Source: Acidimicrobiales bacterium (GTDB taxonomy: Bacteria > Actinomycetota > Acidimicrobiia > Acidimicrobiales > Acidimicrobilacustridaceae). Taken from it: a DNA stretch of 53,485 nucleotides. Shown piece after piece: positions 37,318 to 48,589 of the stretch. The stretch covers positions 1 to 53,485 of the forward strand of contig JALOLF010000010.1 of assembly GCA_025456085.1 (NCBI GenBank). The letters run 5' to 3'. The notes beneath the pieces are model-generated. The model did no database searches. It saw nothing but the letters and a program-made list of their open reading frames with translations, and was not told where the DNA came from. Each line of letters starts with the position of its first letter. The stretch's first letter is position 1. Position numbers and translations under genes: made by a program.

Positions 37318-37763
37318 CAGGTCGTGCGCCCCGCCCCGGCGTCGGCTGCACGCCAGGCCCCGGTGCGGGCACCCTCGATGCGGTGCACGGCGTCGTCGCG
37401 GGCGACCGTGTTCTTCCGGCTCCACACGGGTGAGAAGCCGCCGGCACCGATCAGGAACCGGCGGGCCCGTCCCTCGACCGTCACCACCTCCAGCAGGGCG
37501 CGGCGACCCGGCACGGCGCCCACACGGGCGATGCGGGTGAGCGGGACCTCCCAAGGCTCCGCGGACCCGAGGGGCATCAGTCCGGTGTCGCCCACGGGCA
37601 CCACCGCCGCGATCGGCCGCCACACCAGCCGGTGCGAGGTGAGGTGCAGTCGGCCGCCCTGCAGGGCCCCACGACCCCCTTTCGTCGGGATGGCCGCGGT
37701 CCACGCGACCACCTCGAACTCGGTGGGGAACAGCCACGTCGGTGGCCGTGCTCGTCTCGCCAT
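37317..37763 (-). CDS. GRAM/PH-like domain protein
   Basis: 148 residues, soluble. The pattern G-G-R-L-H-L-T-S-H-R-L-V-W-R-P (about 37-51) is the core of bacterial GRAM/PH-like domains (G-x-L-x-L-T-x-x-R-L). A second strand pair, I-A-R-V-G-A-V-P-G-R-R-A-L-L-E-V-V-T, and R-R-F-L-I-G-A-G-G-F follow, also as in that fold. GRAM-like domains bind lipids or serve as scaffolds; the role here is unknown. ATG 37763 chosen with GGGAGG just upstream. It is coupled to the downstream hydrolase through two minicistrons. Confidence 0.68.
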   Translation of the reverse strand: MARRARPPTWLFPTEFEVVAWTAAIPTKGGRGALQGGRLHLTSHRLVWRPIAAVVPVGDTGLMPLGSAEPWEVPLTRIARVGAVPGRRALLEVVTVEGRARRFLIGAGGFSPVWSRKNTVARDDAVHRIEGARTGAWRAADAGAGRTT

Positions 37764-37896
37764 GGCACACCTCCCGGCGGCCCGGGCCCGACGCGATCGA
37801 GGTCGCTCCCCGACCGGCACCACGGACTCTCGACTACGACGCAGTGTCGGTCTACGCCGGCGACTGCCGGACGCGCCAGGGCCACAGGTCACGATC

Positions 37897-37920
37897 CGGC
37901 GCCCGAGGACCCGGGCGCCG
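37897..37920 (-). terminator. Hairpin after ilvC
   Basis: CGGCGCCCG (37897-37905) pairs with CGGGCGCCG (37912-37920) 6 nt past the ilvC stop in the direction of transcription. No T tract, but it marks the end of the ilvBNC operon. Confidence 0.55.
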
Positions 37921-37925
37921 AACCC

Positions 37926-39083
<1,158 letters not shown>

Positions 39084-39638
39084 TCAGGAGGCCTCGGCCT
39101 CGGCGCTCTCGGCGTCGGCGCCGGCGCTGACGTCGGTGAGGGGGACGCGACGGGTGATGCGGGGCAGCGCCACCCGACCGGTGCGCTGCAGCGACACGAT
39201 GCCGTAGGGGCGCAACAGCGCCTCGAAGTCGTCGAGCTTGGTGGGGTCACCCTCGAGCGACACCATGAGCTCGTCCCAGCCGACGTTGAGGATGCGGCCC
39301 TCGAACACGTCGACCAGCTCGATGATCTGGCCGCGCACGTCGGGCCGCGCCTCCACGGTGACCAGCAGCAGCTCGCGGGCCACCGCGTCGTCAGGGGCCA
39401 GCTCGGTGATCTCGATGACGTTCACCAGCTTGTCGAGCTGGCGCACCATCTGCTCCAGGGGTGCCGACTGCACGTCGACGACCATGGTGATGCGGCTGAA
39501 GCGCTCGTCGTCGGTGGGCGCCACGGCCAGGGAGTAGATGTTGAACCCGCGGCGGGCGAAGAGGCCCGCGATCCGGGTGAGCACGCCGGGCCGGTTCTCG
39601 ACCAGCACGGACAGGATGTGGTGCTTGCCACCTCGCAT
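39084..39638 (-). CDS. ilvN: Acetolactate synthase small (regulatory) subunit
   Basis: 184 residues. An ACT domain (about 4-78, H-I-L-S-V-L-V-E-N-R-P-G-V-L-T-R-I-A-G-L-F with R-R-G-F-N-I) binds valine in relatives, and the C-terminal ALS_ss_C domain (about 85-165) follows. A short acidic Ala/Glu tail ends the protein. The ATG is 2 nt after the ilvB stop, so the subunits are co-translated in stoichiometric supply. Confidence 0.95.
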   Translation of the reverse strand: MRGGKHHILSVLVENRPGVLTRIAGLFARRGFNIYSLAVAPTDDERFSRITMVVDVQSAPLEQMVRQLDKLVNVIEITELAPDDAVARELLLVTVEARPDVRGQIIELVDVFEGRILNVGWDELMVSLEGDPTKLDDFEALLRPYGIVSLQRTGRVALPRITRRVPLTDVSAGADAESAEAEAS

Positions 39639-39640
39639 GG

Positions 39641-41386
39641 TCAACGGCCTCCCTCTCCCTGACTCGGGTCGACGATGATCTCGCTGTTGGTGGCGCCGGC
39701 CGGCACCATCGGATACACCTTCTCGCGGGCGTCGGTGCGGAACTCGATGACCACGGGGCGGTCGTCGATGGCGTTGGCCTTCTCGATGGCCGGCAGCACC
39801 TCTTCGGGCGACTCGACCCGCATGCCCACGCAACCCATGGCCTCGGCCCACATCTTGTAGTCCGGCAGGTCGGGCGACAGGTACACCTCGGAGTACCGCT
39901 CCTCGTAGAACATCTCCTGCCACTGACGCACCATGCCCAGGTAGGCGTTGTTGAGAATGGCGATCTTGACCGGGATGCGCTCGCTGGCGGCGGTGACGAG
40001 CTCCTGGGCGGTCATCTGGAAGCAGCCGTCGCCGTCGACGGCCCACACCATGCGGTCGGGGCGGCCGACCTTGGCGCCGATGGCCGCCGGCACGGAGAAG
40101 CCCATGGTGCCCAGGCCACCGGAGTTGACCCAGGTGTAGGGGTGGTTGAACTTCCAGTACTGGCTGGTCCACATCTGGTGCTGGCCGACGCCGGAGGCGA
40201 CGATGGTGTCGTCGGGGGTGTTGTCGCGCAGGGTCTCGAGCACGAACTGGGGCTTGAGCAGCTCGCCGGGCTCGGACTGCTGGTAGGTGAGCGGGTGCTT
40301 CTCCTGCCAGCCCGAGATCTGCTGGCGCCACGCGGTGCGGTCGGGCTGTGCGGTGGCTCCACCCAGGTCGTGCAGCTCGCGCAGGATCCCTTCGATGGCG
40401 AGGCGCACGTCGCCGGCGATGCCCACGTCGGGCCGGCGGACCTTGCCCAGCTCGGCAGGGTCGATGTCGACGTGGATGACCTTGGCGCCGGGTGCGAACC
40501 CGCCCACCTTGCCGGTGACCCGGTCGTCGAAGCGCGACCCCAGCGCGATGAGCAGGTCGGACTGCTGCATGGAGGTGACGGCGGTGTAGTTGCCGTGCAT
40601 GCCCGGCATGCCGAGGGCCAGCTCGTGGTCGTCGGGGAAGGCACCGCGGGCCATGAGCGTGGTGACCACGTGGATGCCGCACAGCTCGGCCAGGTCCTTC
40701 AGCGCCTCCGCGGCGCGGGCCTTGAGGATGCCCCCGCCGGCGTAGATCACCGGGCGCTCGGCGGCCACGATCAGCTCCGCCGCAGCCCGCAGGAGCTGCG
40801 GGTCGGGATCGACCTGGGGACGGTAGCCCGGCAGGTCGACCGACTCGGGCCAGTACCAGTCCATGTCGGAGCGCGGGTTCTTGGGATCGACGATGTCCTT
40901 GGGCACGTCGATGAGCACCGGTCCGGGCCGTCCCGTCGTGGCGATGTGGAACGCCTCACGCACGATGCGCGGGATGTCCTGGGCGTCCGTGACCAGGAAG
41001 TTGTGCTTCGTGACCGGGATGGTGATGCCGGTGGTGTCGCACTCCTGGAAGGCGTCGGTGCCCAGCGCGGCGAGAGGCACCTGGCCCGTGATCATGACAA
41101 GGGGCACCGAGTCCATGTAGGCGTCGCACAGCGGGGTCACGACGTTGGTGGCGGCGGGGCCGCTCGTCACCATGGCCACACCGGGACGACCGGTGGCGTG
41201 GGCATAGCCCTCGGCCATGTGGCCGGCCCCCTGCTCGTGGCGCACGAGGATGTGGCGGATGGGCGAGTCGATGATCGGGTCGTAGACCGGCAGGATGGCG
41301 CCGCCGGGCAGGCCGAAGATCACGTCGACGCCCTCCATCTCGAGGGACTTGATCAGGGCCTGACCCCCGGACATCTTCTGGCTCAT
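39641..41386 (-). CDS. ilvB: Acetolactate synthase large (catalytic) subunit
   Basis: 581 residues of the ThDP-dependent AHAS. Catalytic Glu region: V-R-H-E-Q-G-A-G-H-M-A-E-G-Y-A. The ThDP/Mg motif is V-D-G-D-G-C-F-Q-M-T-A-Q-E-L ending in N-N. F-G-L-P-G-G-A-I-L-P-V-Y and S-G-P-A-A-T-N are intact. It makes acetolactate or acetohydroxybutyrate, the first common step. AAGGA lies 8 nt before the ATG. It is preceded by the L-V-V-V leader and attenuator (41490-41587). Confidence 0.97.
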   Translation of the reverse strand: MSQKMSGGQALIKSLEMEGVDVIFGLPGGAILPVYDPIIDSPIRHILVRHEQGAGHMAEGYAHATGRPGVAMVTSGPAATNVVTPLCDAYMDSVPLVMITGQVPLAALGTDAFQECDTTGITIPVTKHNFLVTDAQDIPRIVREAFHIATTGRPGPVLIDVPKDIVDPKNPRSDMDWYWPESVDLPGYRPQVDPDPQLLRAAAELIVAAERPVIYAGGGILKARAAEALKDLAELCGIHVVTTLMARGAFPDDHELALGMPGMHGNYTAVTSMQQSDLLIALGSRFDDRVTGKVGGFAPGAKVIHVDIDPAELGKVRRPDVGIAGDVRLAIEGILRELHDLGGATAQPDRTAWRQQISGWQEKHPLTYQQSEPGELLKPQFVLETLRDNTPDDTIVASGVGQHQMWTSQYWKFNHPYTWVNSGGLGTMGFSVPAAIGAKVGRPDRMVWAVDGDGCFQMTAQELVTAASERIPVKIAILNNAYLGMVRQWQEMFYEERYSEVYLSPDLPDYKMWAEAMGCVGMRVESPEEVLPAIEKANAIDDRPVVIEFRTDAREKVYPMVPAGATNSEIIVDPSQGEGGR

Positions 41387-41489
41387 CGTGGTTCCTTCGT
41401 GGGTGGCTGGCGGGTGGAGTCTGGTCGGTGGGAGGTGCGGAGCGGGAATCGGCCGGGCGGAAGGACGCTGCCGACCCGAAAATGCAAAC

Positions 41490-41509
41490 GACCTCCCGGC
41501 GGGGAGGTC
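41490..41509 (-). terminator. Attenuator terminator before ilvB
   Basis: GACCTCCC pairs perfectly with GGGAGGTC around a 4-nt loop, followed in the transcribed direction by GTTTGCATTTT. It lies about 100 nt before ilvB and shortly after the leader ORF. Confidence 0.85.
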
Positions 41510-41512
41510 GAG

Positions 41513-41544
41513 AGCGCACGCGGCGGGTGACGGCGGCGTGCGCT
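41513..41544 (-). promoter_or_regulatory. Hairpin following the ilvB leader peptide
   Basis: AGCGCACGC pairs perfectly with GCGTGCGCT around 14 nt. The stem begins inside the leader TAG, exactly as in the leuB attenuator, and the first bases after the stop are identical in both. Confidence 0.7.
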
Positions 41545-41587
41545 AGGTGACTACTACGAGCGTGGCGGGCGCGGCGACGGCGGTCAT
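41543..41587 (-). CDS. Leader peptide MTAVAAPATLVVVT controlling ilvBNC
   Basis: A 14-codon ORF with Leu-Val-Val-Val (CTC GTA GTA GTC) just before Thr and TAG. It is followed by a perfect hairpin that overlaps its stop and by an intrinsic terminator before ilvB. Valine as the main signal fits the operon, whose first enzyme is valine-controlled in relatives. GTA twice in a row stands out in this GC-rich window. TACCAT lies 8 nt before the ATG and TTGCGG 17 nt further, and no Shine-Dalgarno is present, so the leader is probably leaderless. Confidence 0.88.
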   Translation of the reverse strand: MTAVAAPATLVVVT

Positions 41588-41595
41588 CGCCGGGC

Positions 41596-41624
41596 ATGGT
41601 ACGGGCTCCCCGGCCCGACCGCAA
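41596..41624 (-). promoter_or_regulatory. Promoter of the ilvB leader (TTGCGG-17-TACCAT)
   Basis: -35 TTGCGG (41619-41624), a 17-nt spacer and -10 TACCAT (41596-41601), with the leader ATG 8 nt after the -10. Confidence 0.65.
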
Positions 41625-41671
41625 CCCCTCCCCGACGGGACCGTTGACCCGGCAGGCCACCTCCGGCCACC

Positions 41672-41677
41672 TAGCCT
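41672..41677 (+). promoter_or_regulatory. -10 box TAGCCT, leaderless start of YfhO-like gene
   Basis: TAGCCT followed by 6 nt and GTG 41684. It is divergent from the ilvB leader promoter about 70 nt away. Confidence 0.55.
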
Positions 41678-41683
41678 GTCGCC

Positions 41684-44188
41684 GTGCCCGAGCCGCCCCG
41701 ACCCTGGTGGCGTCGACCCCGCCTCTGGGAGGTGCTGGTCGTCGCCGTCTTCACCACCTGGGTGGCCTGGCCCTTCCTCACCACCCACGGCTGGGTGACC
41801 GGCTACGACACCGTCACCTACGGAGGGCCGAACCTCGCCACCACCCTGCGCGAGCTCGAGGCGGGACGCCTCCCGGTGTGGAACGAGGACCTGTTCGCCG
41901 GCGTCCCCCATCTGGCCAATCCGCAGGCCGCGGTGCTCTACCCGCTGAAGTGGCTCTTCGTCGGCGTGGACGCGGCCCGGGCCTACGAGCTCATCACCGC
42001 GCTGCACCTGTACCTCCTGGCCGGCGGGATGCTCGTGCTGCTCTCGGCCCGGCTGCGCCTGCGCCCGCCGGCGGGCGCGGTGGGCGCGGTGGCGCTGGTC
42101 GGCTCGGGCCTGGTCATGGCCCGCAGCCTGCAGTTCGAGCAGCTCGCGGTGCTGGCCTGGGTCCCCTGGGTGCTGGCCGGCATCGACGCCGTCGTGACGA
42201 CCCGCCACCGCCGCTGGCGAGCCGTGGCCCTGACCGCCCTGGCCATCGGAGTGCTGCTCGTGGCGGGGCATCCCCAGCAGGTGTACGTCTCCGCACCGGT
42301 CATCGCGGTGTGGACCCTGGCCCGGGTGCTCGACGCCACCCGGACCGACGTCGCCGAAGGGTGGCGGACCCGGACCCGGGCCGTCGCAGCGCGCCTGGTA
42401 CCCGTCGCGGCGGCCGGTCTGCTGGGCCTGGCCCTGGCGGCGGCGCAGGTGCTGCCCGCCGTGGCCCTGCTGCCCGAATCCGCACTGGTGGGCACCCGCG
42501 ACCTCGAGGCCTCCATCGATCCGGCCTTCTCGGTGACGCCGCGCTACCTCGCCAGCACCCTGCTGGGCGACGCCCTGGGAACCGCCCAGGCCCAGACCGC
42601 CGACAGCTTCGAGGCCATGGGCTTCGTGGGTGGCGCCGCCGCGCTGCTGGCGCTGGTCGGGGTGGTGGCGACGGTCGCCACCCGTCGGTGGCGCTGGACC
42701 GGGTTGGCCCTCGCCGGCCTCGTGGTCACGGGCCTGGTGTTCGCGCTCGGCCCCGAGTGCCGCCACCTGGAGGACGGCACCTACGTGTGCGAACCCGGCG
42801 GTCTGCCCTACCGGGCCGCGTACCGGCTGCTGCCCGGCTTCGGGTTGGCACGCGTCCCCGGTCGGTGGATGGCGGTCGCCACCTTCGCCCTGGCCATCGC
42901 GGCGGCGCTGGGAGTCGACGCGCTGCGTCGGAGGGCCGTGACGAAGCAGGTGCTCGTCGCCACCGGCGCCCTCCTCGCGGGCTTCCTCGTGGCGGCCGTG
43001 GCGACCGGGTCCCTGCCGCCGGGCATCGACGCCACCGCCGTGTGGGGGTGGACCCTGGCGGCCGCCGCGGTCGGAGCCGGCGCGCTCGCCATCACCCGGG
43101 GCTCGGGTCGCACCCTTCTGCTCGCCGGGGCCGCGGTGCTGGTGCTGGCCGTGGGCCTCGAGCTGGGTCTCGCCCAGCGCCACAGCGCAGCCCGCACCAG
43201 CGAGCTGGACACCCCGTTCACCCGGCTCGACGGGCCGGCGGCAGACTTCCTCGCCGCGCAACCCGACCGGATCCTCTCGATCGCCGGTCAGCCCTTCGAC
43301 GACCTCGCCTACCTCTCACGGGCGCTGAAGCCGAACGCCAACGCCACGTTCGGGGTCCGCTCCCTCGACGGCTACGACGGCGGCGTGCAGGTCACGAACA
43401 CGTGGATCAACGCCATGGAGCCCTTCAACCCCGACTTCCTGGCCAAGGACCTGCCCCTCAACTGGCAGATCGAGTACCCGGTGAACAAGCAGCTCCTGGC
43501 CCGGTTCGGCGTGCGCTACGTGCTCATCGACCCGGTCGAGCTGGGCTACGGCTTCGGCCTGCCGGAGGTCGACTCGGAGCGCTCGAAGGCCCGGGCCCGC
43601 CGCACGGCCCTCCCCGGCTGGACCGGTCCGCTGGTCACCGACGGCACCATCGAGGTGTTCGAGAACCCGGCCTGGAAGGGCGACGCCGTCGTGTACCACG
43701 AGACGGTCGTCGTGCCCGACACCGACGACGCCGTGCTGTTGCAGCTCGGCGCGGTCAAACCGTGGCAGACCATCGTCACCGAGGGCGGCCCGGCCCTGGA
43801 CTGCCCGGCCTGCACGGTCACCGTCCCCGAGGTGCGCCGGCCCCGGCCGGGCGTGATCGAGGCGTCGGTCACGACCACCCGCGACGGCGTGCTGGTGGTG
43901 CCCGAGCAGCACCTGCCGGGGTGGAGCGTGACCGTGGACGGCGAACCGGCCGACCTGCTCGAGGCCGACGGCCTGAGCCTGGGCGTGTTCCTGCCGCCGG
44001 GCGAGCACGAGGTGCGCTTCGCCTACGACGCGCCGGGCCTGCGCGCCGGGACGGTCGTCAGCCTGCTGGCCGGCGCCACGGTCGTCGCCCTGCTCGTGTG
44101 GCCGTGGGGGCGTCGCCGGCGCGCCCGCCCTGCAGCAGGAGCACCGGAGACGCCGCCGGCGATGACGTCGGGCGCTACGCCTCGGTGA
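41684..44188 (+). CDS. YfhO-like multi-span membrane protein
   Basis: 834 residues. After one N-terminal helix comes a large outside loop with [11 protein letters not shown] and [18 protein letters not shown] (cited in parts), the pattern of the YfhO/GT-C-like membrane family. Roughly ten further helices lie between about 95 and 490. A long extracytoplasmic domain (about 500-790) and a final helix (about 795-815) follow. YfhO-type proteins take part in glycosylation of cell-wall polymers or lipids; the role here is not established. The last 14 nt overlap the convergent ilvD end. Confidence 0.85.
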   Translation: MPEPPRPWWRRPRLWEVLVVAVFTTWVAWPFLTTHGWVTGYDTVTYGGPNLATTLRELEAGRLPVWNEDLFAGVPHLANPQAAVLYPLKWLFVGVDAARAYELITALHLYLLAGGMLVLLSARLRLRPPAGAVGAVALVGSGLVMARSLQFEQLAVLAWVPWVLAGIDAVVTTRHRRWRAVALTALAIGVLLVAGHPQQVYVSAPVIAVWTLARVLDATRTDVAEGWRTRTRAVAARLVPVAAAGLLGLALAAAQVLPAVALLPESALVGTRDLEASIDPAFSVTPRYLASTLLGDALGTAQAQTADSFEAMGFVGGAAALLALVGVVATVATRRWRWTGLALAGLVVTGLVFALGPECRHLEDGTYVCEPGGLPYRAAYRLLPGFGLARVPGRWMAVATFALAIAAALGVDALRRRAVTKQVLVATGALLAGFLVAAVATGSLPPGIDATAVWGWTLAAAAVGAGALAITRGSGRTLLLAGAAVLVLAVGLELGLAQRHSAARTSELDTPFTRLDGPAADFLAAQPDRILSIAGQPFDDLAYLSRALKPNANATFGVRSLDGYDGGVQVTNTWINAMEPFNPDFLAKDLPLNWQIEYPVNKQLLARFGVRYVLIDPVELGYGFGLPEVDSERSKARARRTALPGWTGPLVTDGTIEVFENPAWKGDAVVYHETVVVPDTDDAVLLQLGAVKPWQTIVTEGGPALDCPACTVTVPEVRRPRPGVIEASVTTTRDGVLVVPEQHLPGWSVTVDGEPADLLEADGLSLGVFLPPGEHEVRFAYDAPGLRAGTVVSLLAGATVVALLVWPWGRRRRARPAAGAPETPPAMTSGATPR

Positions 44189-45854
44189 TGGCGCCCCGCT
44201 CGGCCCCCTGGGCCAGGCGGGCGTACTTGGCCAGCACCCCGGAGGTGTAGCGGGGCTCGGGCAGCTTCCAGTCCGCCCGGCGGCGCGCCAGCTCCGCCTC
44301 GTCGACGAGCAGGTCGATGGTGTGGTTCACCACGTCGATGACGATGCGATCGCCGTCGGCCACGAACGCGATGGGGCCGCCGTCGACGGCTTCGGGTGCG
44401 ACGTGACCGATGCAGAACCCGTGCGTGCCGCCGGAGAAGCGGCCGTCGGTGACGAGCGCCGCGTCGCTGCCCCGGCCCGCGCCCTTCATGGCGCCGGTGA
44501 CGGCCAGCATCTCGCGCATGCCGGGGCCGCCCTTGGGGCCTTCGTAGCGGATGACCACCACGTCGCCGGGCCGGATCCGACCGGCGAGGATCTCGTCCAT
44601 GGCGGCCTGCTCGCCGTCGAAGACGCGTGCGGTGCCCTCGAAGCGGGTGAAGTCGATGCCCGCCACCTTGACCACTGCGCCCTTCGGTGCCAGGGATCCC
44701 TGGAGCACGGCGATGCCGCCGATCTCGTGGATGGGATCGGACAGTCGGTGGATGACGTCGCCGTCGGGCTTGGGCGGATCGAGCTCGGCCAGGTTCTCGG
44801 CCATGGTCCGGCCGGTGACCGTGAGGCAGTCGCCGTGAAGCAGCCCCGCCTCGAGCAGCTCGCGCAGCACCACCGGCACGCCGCCGATGCGGTCGAGGTC
44901 GGCCATGTGGTACTTGCCGTGCGGTTTGGTGTCGGCGATGTGGGGCACGCGGGCGGCGACGCGGTTGAAGTCCTCGAGACGCAGGTCCACCCGGGCCTCC
45001 GCCGCGATGGCCAGCAGGTGCAGCACGGCGTTGGTGGACCCACCCAGGGCCATGACCACCGCGATGGCGTTCTCGAAGGCCTCCTTCGTGAGGATCTGGC
45101 GGGGGCGGATGCCCAGCTCGAGCAGGCGCACCACGGCCTGACCGGAGGCGTAGGCGAGGTCGTCGCGGCGACGGTCGACGGCGGCCGGCGACGCCGAACC
45201 GGGCAGCGACATGCCCAGCGCCTCGCCCACCGAGGCCATGGTGTTGGCCGTGAACATGCCCGCGCACGAGCCCTCGGTGGGGCAGGCGTTGCACTCGATG
45301 GCCTTCAGCTCCTCGTCGCTGAGCGCCCCCGTGGCGTGCGCGCCGACGGCCTCGAAGACCGACACGATGTCGAGCGCCTGACCGTTGTTGTTGCCGGGCA
45401 GGATCGACCCGCCGTAGACGAACACCGAGGGCAGGTTCAGCCGGGCCGACGCCATGAGCATGCCGGGCAGCGACTTGTCGCAGCCGGCGAAGGACACCAG
45501 CGCATCGAGGCGCTCGGCGTGCATGACGGTCTCCACGGAATCGGCGATCACCTCGCGGCTCACCAACGAGGCCCGCATGCCCTCGTGGCCCATGGAGATG
45601 CCGTCGCTCACGGCGATGGTGACGAACTCGATGGGGAAGGCGCCGGCGGCCCGCACGCCCTCCTTGGCCCGCTTGGCCAGCCGGTCGAGCGGCAGGTTGC
45701 ACGGCGTGACCTCGTTCCAGGAGGAGCACACCCCGACCTGGGCCTTGGACCAGTCGTCGTCGGTCATGCCGATGGCCCGCAGCATGGCTCGGGCGGGGGC
45801 GCGCTCGGCGCCGTCGGTGACCTCGTGGGACCGTGGCTTCATCGGATTGCTCAT
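44175..45854 (-). CDS. ilvD: Dihydroxy-acid dehydratase
   Basis: 559 residues of the Fe-S dehydratase for the third common step of branched-chain synthesis. The cluster cysteines are seen in [11 protein letters not shown] and [24 protein letters not shown] and [16 protein letters not shown] (cited in parts) are intact. The ATG at 45854 is family-consistent and lies 7 nt after TACGGT. The gene is on its own, with no leader peptide seen, so its control differs from ilvBNC. Confidence 0.97.
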   Translation of the reverse strand: MSNPMKPRSHEVTDGAERAPARAMLRAIGMTDDDWSKAQVGVCSSWNEVTPCNLPLDRLAKRAKEGVRAAGAFPIEFVTIAVSDGISMGHEGMRASLVSREVIADSVETVMHAERLDALVSFAGCDKSLPGMLMASARLNLPSVFVYGGSILPGNNNGQALDIVSVFEAVGAHATGALSDEELKAIECNACPTEGSCAGMFTANTMASVGEALGMSLPGSASPAAVDRRRDDLAYASGQAVVRLLELGIRPRQILTKEAFENAIAVVMALGGSTNAVLHLLAIAAEARVDLRLEDFNRVAARVPHIADTKPHGKYHMADLDRIGGVPVVLRELLEAGLLHGDCLTVTGRTMAENLAELDPPKPDGDVIHRLSDPIHEIGGIAVLQGSLAPKGAVVKVAGIDFTRFEGTARVFDGEQAAMDEILAGRIRPGDVVVIRYEGPKGGPGMREMLAVTGAMKGAGRGSDAALVTDGRFSGGTHGFCIGHVAPEAVDGGPIAFVADGDRIVIDVVNHTIDLLVDEAELARRRADWKLPEPRYTSGVLAKYARLAQGAERGAITEA

Positions 45855-45861
45855 GGACGCG

Positions 45862-45867
45862 ACCGTA
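45862..45867 (-). promoter_or_regulatory. -10 box TACGGT, leaderless start of ilvD
   Basis: TACGGT followed by 7 nt and ATG 45854. No ribosome site. Confidence 0.5.
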
Positions 45868-45971
45868 CCCGCGGCCACGCGGCCGGTCCGAACGACTCGC
45901 CGCCGTGCTCGTGGGGTGTCCCACGCGGAAACCGGGCAGAATCCCCCCGCCCCCGCCTCCGCCCCGTCCCG

Positions 45972-47309
45972 ATGACGACCGCCTCTCGCCGCAGCCCGTT
46001 CCGACGCGATCCCCACGACCGGGAGATCCTGCGCCTGGCGCTGCCCGCCTTCGGGGCGCTCATCGCCGAGCCGTTGTACGTGCTGGCCGACACCGCGGTC
46101 GTGGGCCACCTCGGCACCGAGCCGCTGGCGGGTCTGGCGGTGGCGGCCAGCATCCTGCTCACGATCAACGCGTCGTGCATCTTCCTGGCCTACGGCACGA
46201 CCGCGGTCGTGAGCCGGCTCATCGGTGCCGGCGAGCACCGCGACGCCGCCCTCCAGGCGGTGCAGGGCCTGTGGCTGGCCTTCGGCCTGGGGGTGGCGCT
46301 GAGCGTTGCCGGCCTCGTGCTGTCGGGGCCGCTGGTTCGCCTCCTGGGCGCCGACGGGGAGGTGGCCGTGCAGGCGGAGATCTACCTGCGCGTGAGTCTG
46401 CTCGGCGTGCCGGCCATGCTCCTCGTGCTCGCCGGCACCGGCTACCTGCGCGGGCTGCAGGACACCCGCACCCCGCTCGTCGTGGCTGTGGCATCGGCGA
46501 GCGCGAACCTGGTGGTGGAGCTGGTGTTGATCTACGGGTTCGGCCGGGGCATCGGCGCCTCGGCCCTGTCGACGGTGCTGGCCCAGTGGGGTGCCGCGGC
46601 GATCTACGTGCGCTGGATCGTGCGGGCCGTGCGCCACCACGGCGTGGGCCTGGCGCCGGACCCCGCCACCATGGGCCACCTGGGTCGGGTCGGTCGGGAC
46701 CTCTTCGTGCGGACCATGGCCCTGCGGGGCTCGTTCACGCTCGCCACCGCGGTCGCCGCCCGCACCGGGTCGGTGAACCTGGCCGCGCACCAGATCGTGT
46801 TCGAGCTGTGGAGCTTCCTGGCGCTCGCCCTCGACGCCATCGCCATCGCCGGCCAGTCGCTCATCGGCCACTTCCTCGGCGCGGACTCGGTGTCCGACGC
46901 CCGCGCTGCGGGACGACGCATGCTCGAGTGGGGGGTCGTGGCCGGCATCGCGGCCGGCGTCGTGCTCGGCAGCCTGCACGAGGTGCTCCCCCACCTGTTC
47001 ACCGACGACGCCGACGTCGTCGCCGTGGCCGCCACCCTGCTGGTCGTCGCGGCGGTCATGCAACCGGTCAACGCCCTGGTGTTCGTGCTCGACGGGCTGC
47101 TCATCGGCGCGGGCGACCTCGCGTTCCTGGCGGTGGCGATGGTCGGCGCGGCGGCGGTGTTCGTCGCCGGTGCGGCGCTCGTGCTGACCGCGGACCTGGG
47201 GATCTACGCCCTGTGGGCGGCGCTCGGCGTGTTCATGGTGGCCAGGCTCGCGGGCCTGCTCGGTCGGTGGTGGAGCGGCCGGTGGGCCGTCACCGGCGCC
47301 GTGCGCTGA
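45972..47309 (+). CDS. MATE-family efflux transporter (DinF-like)
   Basis: 445 residues with about twelve membrane helices in two related halves. It begins [19 protein letters not shown] (cited in parts) and [13 protein letters not shown], the hallmark of DinF-type MATE proteins. The second half starts with [14 protein letters not shown] proteins expel cations, drugs or metabolites using a Na+ or H+ gradient. The substrate is unknown. It is transcribed divergently from ilvD. Confidence 0.92.
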   Translation: MTTASRRSPFRRDPHDREILRLALPAFGALIAEPLYVLADTAVVGHLGTEPLAGLAVAASILLTINASCIFLAYGTTAVVSRLIGAGEHRDAALQAVQGLWLAFGLGVALSVAGLVLSGPLVRLLGADGEVAVQAEIYLRVSLLGVPAMLLVLAGTGYLRGLQDTRTPLVVAVASASANLVVELVLIYGFGRGIGASALSTVLAQWGAAAIYVRWIVRAVRHHGVGLAPDPATMGHLGRVGRDLFVRTMALRGSFTLATAVAARTGSVNLAAHQIVFELWSFLALALDAIAIAGQSLIGHFLGADSVSDARAAGRRMLEWGVVAGIAAGVVLGSLHEVLPHLFTDDADVVAVAATLLVVAAVMQPVNALVFVLDGLLIGAGDLAFLAVAMVGAAAVFVAGAALVLTADLGIYALWAALGVFMVARLAGLLGRWWSGRWAVTGAVR

Positions 47310-47336
47310 GCGCTGCCATCCGGGTCGGGAGCCGGC

Positions 47337-48560
47337 TCAGAACTTGGTCGTGCAGAAGGGCTGCGGCGACCAGGCGAACAGCGCGTCCGCCCGACGCAGC
47401 GCACCCGGGGTCCGCTCCTGCACCCGACCCGCCCGGGCCAGCGAGGCCCACGACACGCCGCCCAGGTAGGTGGCGCCGACCGCGTCGACCTCGCAGGCCA
47501 GGTCCGAGTCGGCGTCGGTGCGCTCGCACGCCACGTCGCCCCCGTCGACGGCCAGGCGGTAGCGGCCGGCGACCGACGGCCGGAACCGGTCCTCCACCTG
47601 CAGCACCAGCGTGCCGTCGGTGCCGTAGGCCCGCGCCGCGAGGGCGCGGGCGATGTCCAGCAGGCGGACCCAGAGGTAGTCCTGCACGGCGGTCGTGTGG
47701 ATCTGGCGGGGATCGACCAGCCGGTGCCGCAGGCCGTCGTCGAGGGGCCGGGCCACGGCGCGGACCGTCCCCACGAGGTCGACGTCGAGCACGTAGCGCC
47801 ACAGCAGCGCCTCGACCTCGGGGTGGAGCGCCACGAGGTCGTGCAACACCAGGGTCCAGTCCCCGATGGCGCCGCGCTGACGCACGCCGTAGACGACGTA
47901 GCCGCCGGGGTCGTCCCCCTCGCCGTCGGCCACCGCCACGAAGAGGTCGCCCCCACCCTTCCAGGTGACCAGGTCGCCGAGCATGCAGGCCCACCAGGCG
48001 TCGCTCCGGGTGAGCGATCCGGGTCGGATCCGTCGGAAGGCGTCGTAGATCGGGGCGATCACCGGCGCCGCCAGGTGCTTGGGTACGAGCCGGATGCGGC
48101 GCTCGACGGCGGGCGGGTGGATGAAGGCGCTGCGTCCGGTGGGGATCTCCCACACCTGGTGGAGGCTGGCCAGGCCGTAGCCGAAACGCCCGTAGATCGA
48201 GGACTCCGAGGCGTTGAGCACTGCGAGGGGCTCGCCCCGGCGCGCGATCTCCTCGAGCTGATGAGCCATCATCGTACGCAGCACGCCACGGCGCCGGTGG
48301 GTGGGCAGCACCCCCACGCTGGCGACGCCCGCCACGGGCAGCGTGGCCCCGCCGGGGAGGGTCAGGTCGAAGGCGTAGTCGTTGGCGGTGCCGACCAGGG
48401 AGCCGTCGGCGTCGAAGGCGGCGACGGTGCGGTCCAGCTCGGTGACCGAGCGCTGCTGGGCCGCGAACTGCTCGGTCACGAGGCTCCCGAACGCCGCGTC
48501 GCACACCGCGCACCACACGGGGAACTCGTCGTCGCCGATGGCTCGCAGCTCGATGCTCAT
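47337..48560 (-). CDS. Eis-like GNAT N-acetyltransferase
   Basis: 407 residues with the Eis architecture. An N-terminal GNAT domain (about 1-140) has V-A-G-V-A-S-V-G-V-L-P-T-H-R-R-R-G-V-L-R (acetyl-CoA loop, cited in part). A second, degenerate GNAT unit and a C-terminal SCP2-like domain (about 300-400) follow, ending C-T-T-K-F; Eis proteins also end in a free C-terminal carboxylate at the active site. Eis acetylates amines such as aminoglycosides and polyamines; the natural substrate here is unknown. Confidence 0.88.
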   Translation of the reverse strand: MSIELRAIGDDEFPVWCAVCDAAFGSLVTEQFAAQQRSVTELDRTVAAFDADGSLVGTANDYAFDLTLPGGATLPVAGVASVGVLPTHRRRGVLRTMMAHQLEEIARRGEPLAVLNASESSIYGRFGYGLASLHQVWEIPTGRSAFIHPPAVERRIRLVPKHLAAPVIAPIYDAFRRIRPGSLTRSDAWWACMLGDLVTWKGGGDLFVAVADGEGDDPGGYVVYGVRQRGAIGDWTLVLHDLVALHPEVEALLWRYVLDVDLVGTVRAVARPLDDGLRHRLVDPRQIHTTAVQDYLWVRLLDIARALAARAYGTDGTLVLQVEDRFRPSVAGRYRLAVDGGDVACERTDADSDLACEVDAVGATYLGGVSWASLARAGRVQERTPGALRRADALFAWSPQPFCTTKF

Positions 48561-48589
48561 GGCCAGTGTCTAGACCACGTCGCCGGTCC

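Larger units (their letters stand above)
37275..37320 (-). repeat. 17-bp tandem repeat (2 full copies plus partial) carrying ATG and TGATG
   Basis: GTCGCGCATCAGATCGA at 37275-37291 is repeated exactly at 37292-37308, and the first 12 bases recur at 37309-37320. In the coding direction every unit holds an ATGCGCGAC start and the TGATG junction. Confidence 0.9.

Noticed and set aside
37275-37320. CRISPR-like array
   Set aside because: The 17-bp units are directly adjacent without spacers and no cas gene is present; it is a simple tandem duplication.
41543-43261. 572-codon minus-strand frame over the YfhO-like gene
   Set aside because: Its only real part is the last 14 codons, which are the ilvB leader peptide. 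The rest is antisense shadow.
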